Origin: Hypericum androsaemum
Taxonomy: Eukaryota > Streptophyta > Magnoliopsida > Malpighiales > Hypericaceae
Direction: 5' to 3'
Assembly (NCBI GenBank): GCA_963995505.1
Contig: OZ023196.1
Coordinates: 12,025,106-12,089,105, forward strand
DNA length: 64,000 bases
Within the stretch, counting starts at the first letter, position 1, and each line of letters begins with the position of its first letter. The position numbers and the translations under genes are program-made. The notes under the pieces are model-generated. The model did not search any database and was not told the DNA's origin. It worked only from the letters and a program-made list of their open reading frames with translations. Of the stretch, positions 58,788 through 64,000 are shown one piece after another.

Positions 58788-61734
58788 TGTCACGACCCAA
58801 ATCGATGGTCGGTGACCGGCGCTAGACTTCAACTACTTTAATCACAAAGAAATCTAGCCAGCCTCAAACATATTTAGAATTTATAATAATAAGGCTTTAA
58901 ATATAAAATTTAAAACTTAATAATCTTTAGTTTCATATTCTAGTTCCATATTCTAAATTTACAAAATATAAGTCAAGCTTTTTCTTTTTAATACATATTC
59001 ATATGTTCTTTTTCCAAGATCAAATTAAACTATGTAACTACGGAGCTTCTAGATCAAAGAGAAAAATACTAACTGGAGACCTCGATGCAAGTCCTGGAGA
59101 ACAAAGTGGACTTGGTACAATCATAGCAGATCTCTGAACCAATACAACTCATGTACGAGTTCCTGCAAAACTGGTGAGAGGGGGTGAGTGTTTTGGAACA
59201 CCCCGTAAACAAATAACATATGCATCGCAATTTATTTAGCTACTCAATGCACAAACATACCTAACACAAGCATATGACTAACATGGCAATTGAATCATGT
59301 GGACATTTACATTATTATAAAGTCATGATTACCAGATGACCAAATATTAACATATAATCACAACGGCACACAAACATGAGCAAACTACGCAACGTCCCAT
59401 ACCGTCACGCAGTTTGACACATGAACACATAATTTCAAAATCATATCACAGAACTGGACGAATATTCAACAGAATCTTAATTGTATCACTCCCTCTCCAA
59501 TACGAGGATACCATATCTCAAAGGTACCATCATCAACCAACCTCCTCGGCCAAATAGTTCTGCCCGCCGGAAGGCAACCATATCATATCAGACCAACCTC
59601 ATCGGCCAAATAGTTCTGCCCGCCGTAGGCAACCATATCATATCAGACCAACCTCATCGGCCAAATAGTTCTGCCCGCCGTAGGCAACCATATCATATCA
59701 GACCAACCTCATCGGCAAAATAGTTCTGCCCGCCGTAGGCAACCATATCATATCAGACCAACCTCATCGGCCAAATAGTTCTGCCCGCCGTAGGCAACCA
59801 TATCATATCAGACCAACCACATCGGCCAAATAGTTCTGCCCGCCGTAGGCAACCATATCATATCAGACCAACCTCATCGGCCAAATAGTTCTGCCCGCCG
59901 TAGGCAACCATATCACATAGCAGAGCTATCTATATCATATAGTTATTCGTATCACACAAATTCATAGGCTCCAAACCAAATCAAATATGTTCAATGAACA
60001 AACCAATATTTCTAGTGCCCACTCGAGGCCAAATTAATCAAACACTTACAAATCATAATGTCACATCTTCATGCTCATATGAAAAATGCACAATATGCAC
60101 TAACAATACCATATTCAAATCATAACAAATAAATAGAGTGCGCCAAAGAAAGCACGAGTCACATATTATTTGTTTACCATTTTGACCGAACGTCCATCAG
60201 TGAATTTCTTTCCCCCAATATACAAACTCCTTTCCCCTTTACGTGATCCACGCTCAAATTCCCCAACGTACAATTATTGCAATCTCAAACCTGTCACAAC
60301 CAATATCCATTTCTCTAATTCAATTATATCATAATACATATAGCTTGTCAATTCTATTAGACTTATCCATAAGTTCTATTTTCTTCCTAGCTTCTTATAT
60401 ATTATAAAATTTCCATTTAAATAGACGAAACACACAATTTCGTTTCAGACTAATTGAATTCATCGAACAAGTATTGCTATAAGTACTTAGTAATTTGATT
60501 CCAAGGTTCACCGAAAACTTACTCAACACGTGGCATTTAAAATAACCCAACTGATTTCATGAAGGCTCTTGTTCAGTTGAAATAGGTTTATTATCTTCTA
60601 TGATTCTAAGATACATTTATTAACTCATATTTTTTAATGATTATAATCTTCCTTTATAGCCTTCCTCTGAATGATGTCTCGTAGGATATTATACTCATTA
60701 CTCAACAATATATAATTTCAACATTCTGATTATATTGGTAAAAGCAAACATCCTCCTTTTTCTTTTCGTTGGTACTTATCCTAAGCAAAGATAAGTATTT
60801 AGTAATCGGCTTTATTTCTATTAGTCCATCTTCCGATTCAACTAAATGGTTTGAGTTCATCGTTATTGAGATACTTTCTATATATTAATTATTCATATCA
60901 CGTTTGATTAAAACTAATTTTTGCTACAGTATATTTAGTTATCTTGTGTCTTATCCCAGTAAGATCAAGATCATGTACCATAAGTAGTTACTCTAAATCA
61001 ATTAAACCTCAGCAATAAATTACCTTCCCGTTTTATCTTGGAATCGTTTTAACCAATATTCCAGCCTTACTTACCAATTTCGTAATTAGATACTGATATT
61101 CAATAAGTTATATAATATATGAAGATTTACTTACCATATTGATTTAGGTTCTCTATCTTCGTCGGTCTCCAGCCTCCTTTTATTTTTATTTTTTTTTACT
61201 TCCCTTTAATCTATCATCTTTTTCTTCCTCACGGCTTGCTTCTTTAACTGTTTTGGTGGAGTTCACTATTTACCATTACACCAAATTGCCATCTTTCACC
61301 GCCTCTTAGTCTTCCGCCTTTTTATATTTGCTTGCTGTAGCTTTTAGATGAGAACAAGTAATGTCCACTAATCAATTTTATATTGGACCACATTTTCATG
61401 GCCAAACTCAATATTTGCCACGTTTTAACTCTTTTTTTTTACTACTTCATATTTATCTAGTTTCATTTTGTGATTCGGTGAAGATAGATCCATTTTATGT
61501 TATTTTATTTTTTATTTGTTAATCTTAGATAAGTTTGCATGAAGCTTTTATTTTATTGTCACTTAAGTTCGCAAGTATAATTTTACTTAATACCTTGATC
61601 TAAATCTGTAATTATATTCCTAGAATTTTTCGATCACCAATTTATATTGCTGTTTCACAAAAATGTATATTATTATTTTACCGAGCATACATGATTAAAT
61701 CAAACTAACTTGCGTGATATAGTTGGGTATTACA
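58788..61734 (-). repeat. Long LTR (2.9 kb) of a Ty3/gypsy-type element
   Basis: On the minus strand it starts TGTAATACCC and ends GGGTCGTGACA. It is preceded by the purine tract AAGGAGGGGAGAA (61735-61747 complement) and by ATTCGGGGACCGAATT. That combination is characteristic of the 3' end of plant chromovirus-type gypsy elements. This makes it the 3' LTR of a minus-strand element whose interior would lie to the right. It interrupts copia-3 at 58787. No reading frames of note. Confidence 0.6.
59535..59920. repeat. Seven 55-bp tandem repeats in the gypsy-type LTR
   Basis: Units begin at 59535, 59591, 59646, 59701, 59756, 59811 and 59866. Each has GGCCAAATAGTTCTGCCCGC (or one mismatch) and AACCATATCATATCA. 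The central units are nearly identical. The frame 59481-59723 is only a by-product of the repeats. Confidence 0.95.
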
Positions 61735-63600
61735 TTCTCCCCTCCTTATAAAAATTCGGTCCCCGAATTTACTTAAACAAAGTTTTCTAACAGATCATCT
61801 AAATAGATGAATAATTTTTTTTTAGTATCTTATCGTAGATCTTTGTAATTTGTGTATGATGTTCCTACTTTACTTTCTAAATTTGAAACTCTCTATTTCA
61901 AAGCTTTCAAAATTCCTTATACCAAAATTATCTTCGACACTTCTGATATACCAAATTTAACTAATCGTAACTATTTGTGGTTTCAAAATATGAGCAAGAG
62001 CAAGATCATATAAATTCATCTGATAACTTCTATTATCTCTTTCCATCGTTTTTCTTAGACTCAAACTTATTAATGTGTAATGCTTTTTATCTTTGTTATC
62101 TCCATAATCTTTTTTTTTCACAACAAATTTTCTTTCATTTTTGGATCATAAGTTCTACTCAACCTTTATTCAGGTCATCCGTGGATAATATCTTCCCTAA
62201 ATTTTATAAACATTTATCCAAAGGCCCAAAAATGCCCAAATCTTACATACATGTGATTCATTAATTCTCAAAGATTTTCTTAACACCACGACACATCCAA
62301 AAACTTTTTTGGTTCTCAATATTGTATGTATCTATTGGGTTGTTGGAAAAAAAATCGCTTCAACAACCAATCATATCAATTCATCACCTCCAAAACTAAA
62401 ATTTATCATAACCTTCCAATAGTTCAAATCTATGAACACCTCGTCATAGATATCAAGCTCCCAACAATGTCTTTCATTACCACCACCACACTCACTAGGA
62501 TTAACTTCAAATATAACCAGAATTTTATGGCGTTCATTGTGTCAATTATAATATCTTCTTGCAAACTTCTTCATTGTCATATATACCAAATATTTCAATA
62601 AATTTCTAACCTTGTTTCTAATAGACTTGAGCACTCGGATCACAATCCTTATAACAACTTTCATCATATTGATGAACCAATTAATATATCACTACCTCGT
62701 AGCACACATACAAAGTTCCAAAGTTTATAGGGACTATGTCCTCTTAACTTAGCACCATTACCTTATGTCATTGATCTTATAATTTGACAAACTATCTTAA
62801 AGTATTTTCGAACCTACAAAAATCCTTGTTATTTAAGTTTGTTTAGCTCTTTTCATTGAATAATGTCATTCTTCATAGTGGTACAAACGCTAACACTTTT
62901 CCCTTACAGAGTTATCATATTACTCAATCTTGCTTCCAAAACAAACTAGTTTATCGTCCACCAAAACTTCTCAAGCATTTTATTTCCCAAGTTAAATCTT
63001 TTTTGTTGTTGTTGTAGATTTCCATAATCTACCTTTTTGATTTATTGAGTTTACAATTATAAGTTTCACAAAACCTTACACCAAAGCTCTCAGATCTTAG
63101 AAAATATCTTTAATTCCTCAAATATTGTCTCTCATACACTTGAATCTTAAAAAGACAATAGTATAAATAGATGATTCATCAATGCTTGTGCCAAAAAAAA
63201 AACTCATTTATTACCTTGTTTTCAACATAGTTATCTTGGTGCTTCATTGATATTATATTCACTGAAGGATTTACTTGATGGAGTAGTATATACAAATACT
63301 TCCATCAAAGAACATACCAATTTTCATCTCCCTGGCCTTTTCTAAAGTTTGAACCCACATTTGATTGTAATTTGTTTTCATACTAATACAACTTTTGTGA
63401 CTACTAAGTTACTCATATCTTATCACTTCACATATCAAAATTTTTGCACAATCTGATATAGGTTCCAAAATCTGCATACAATAAGTACTCCTATTCTCAT
63501 GTTCCATTATTCTCCACTTCTCAAATGAATCGCTTTAACATACTTCCTTTTTTTATTCTAGGCTTTCCTCATTTCATATTTCACGAACCAAACAATCTCA
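61735..63600. other. Region right of the gypsy-type LTR, no gene recognised
   Basis: The first bases hold the polypurine tract and the presumed end of the gypsy polyprotein. Beyond that I find no pol motif; the DNA is AT-rich with short frames only (61977-62264, 62326-62601), which I do not trust. Confidence 0.4.
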
Positions 63601-63604
63601 TTAA

Positions 63605-63850
63605 GTTTTGGACTATTATGGTAATTTATCCATCGCCACGTCAACAACGATTAATCCGGATCACCGCAACATAGCATTCCATGTAGGCATCAAAACGACA
63701 CCGTTTGTCCAAAAAATCATGAACCGGAGCTCCGAACCGGTTCGTGATAAAAAATGAAATAAGTTGGACCCGTTTTATGGTTTTGAAACCACAGGGTACC
63801 TAAGTGATAATCGATAAAACTACATGGTACTTAAGTGTACTTTTTTCTAT
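63605..63850. mobile_element. End of a TIR element with GTACCCTGTGGTTT motif
   Basis: AAACCACAGGGTAC (63789-63802) and CATGGTACTTAAGTGTAC resemble the termini of the element at 7930-8720 in inverted orientation. Only one end was found. Confidence 0.35.
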
Positions 63851-63882
63851 TTTTTTTTATAACTTTTGCTTAACCAACTGAA

Positions 63883-63956
63883 AGAGATGTAGCGCAGTTT
63901 GGTAGCGCATTTGTTTTGGGTACAAAATATCACGGATTCTAATCCTTTCATTCTTA
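63883..63956 (+). tRNA. Decayed plastid-type tRNA-Pro (UGG)
   Basis: 74 bases align end to end with the plastid trnP(UGG) sequence as I know it, including GTAGCGCAG, the intact anticodon loop TTTTGGG (anticodon TGG) and TACAAAAT. It has about eight substitutions, among them an acceptor-stem mismatch and a change in the T loop (GATTCTAAT). The native plant mitochondrial trnP fits less well. It is most simply a nuclear copy of plastid DNA, not a working gene. Flanks were not recognised. Confidence 0.75.
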
Positions 63957-64000
63957 TTTTTTTTTGGAAGAAAAAAGGAACTTCATAAATAAAATAAAAA

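Noticed and set aside
59535..59920. Regular repeats resembling a CRISPR array
   Set aside because: The units are contiguous 55-bp tandem copies with no unique spacers, inside a plant LTR.

Overview
This is a nuclear segment from a flowering plant, most likely a eudicot. The evidence is a two-exon CYP71-type cytochrome P450 with a GT-AG intron, several plant transposon superfamilies nested in one another, captured plant gene fragments and a decayed organelle-type tRNA. No species can be named from the sequence alone. The window is mostly accessory DNA. I see one apparently intact host gene, the P450 at 47310-50505 (exons 47310-48227 and 49882-50505, 513 residues). Almost everything else is a transposon, a transposon relic or a captured gene fragment.

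Layout. 481-6125: decayed plus-strand Ty1/copia element with ~540-bp LTRs. 6126-7970: minus-strand hAT relic with BED finger. 7930-8720: small TIR element with GTACCCTGTGG ends. 9107-9875: long hairpin element. 9729-45699: an old tandem duplication. Unit 1 (9729-22115) and unit 2 (22116-45699) descend from one segment of roughly 9 kb. It held a minus-strand copia element with ~195-bp LTRs, AT-rich minisatellites, a captured first-exon fragment of a protein disulfide isomerase gene and a hAT C-terminal relic. Unit 1 later gained a Harbinger-like element, an 832-bp element with a 9-bp duplication, a 476-bp hAT-like MITE and a 925-bp hAT-like MITE that itself holds a truncated LINE. Unit 2 gained two nearly full-length L1-type LINEs (23660-31281 and 37952-44011) and a 284-bp MITE. 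Because each unit preserves the empty site of the other's insertions, most insertions can be delimited to the base.

45798-46695: hAT-like MITE. 46696-50505: P450 promoter and gene. A perfect inverted pair of W-boxes lies 33 bp upstream of the TATA box. 51205-53290: a non-LTR-like insertion and a TIR element that carries a tRNA-Ile-like sequence. 54333-54925: relic of a second P450 exon 2, split by a MITE. 55885-58787: minus-strand copia pol relic with an internal duplication. 58788-61734: a very long LTR of a Ty3/gypsy-type element with seven 55-bp tandem repeats. 63883-63956: decayed plastid-type trnP(UGG).

The genes do not form a pathway. The main content is a readable order of insertions and one duplication beside a P450 that was probably once part of a local P450 array. 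Identities and orders of events are judged by eye; no alignment or database search was run.
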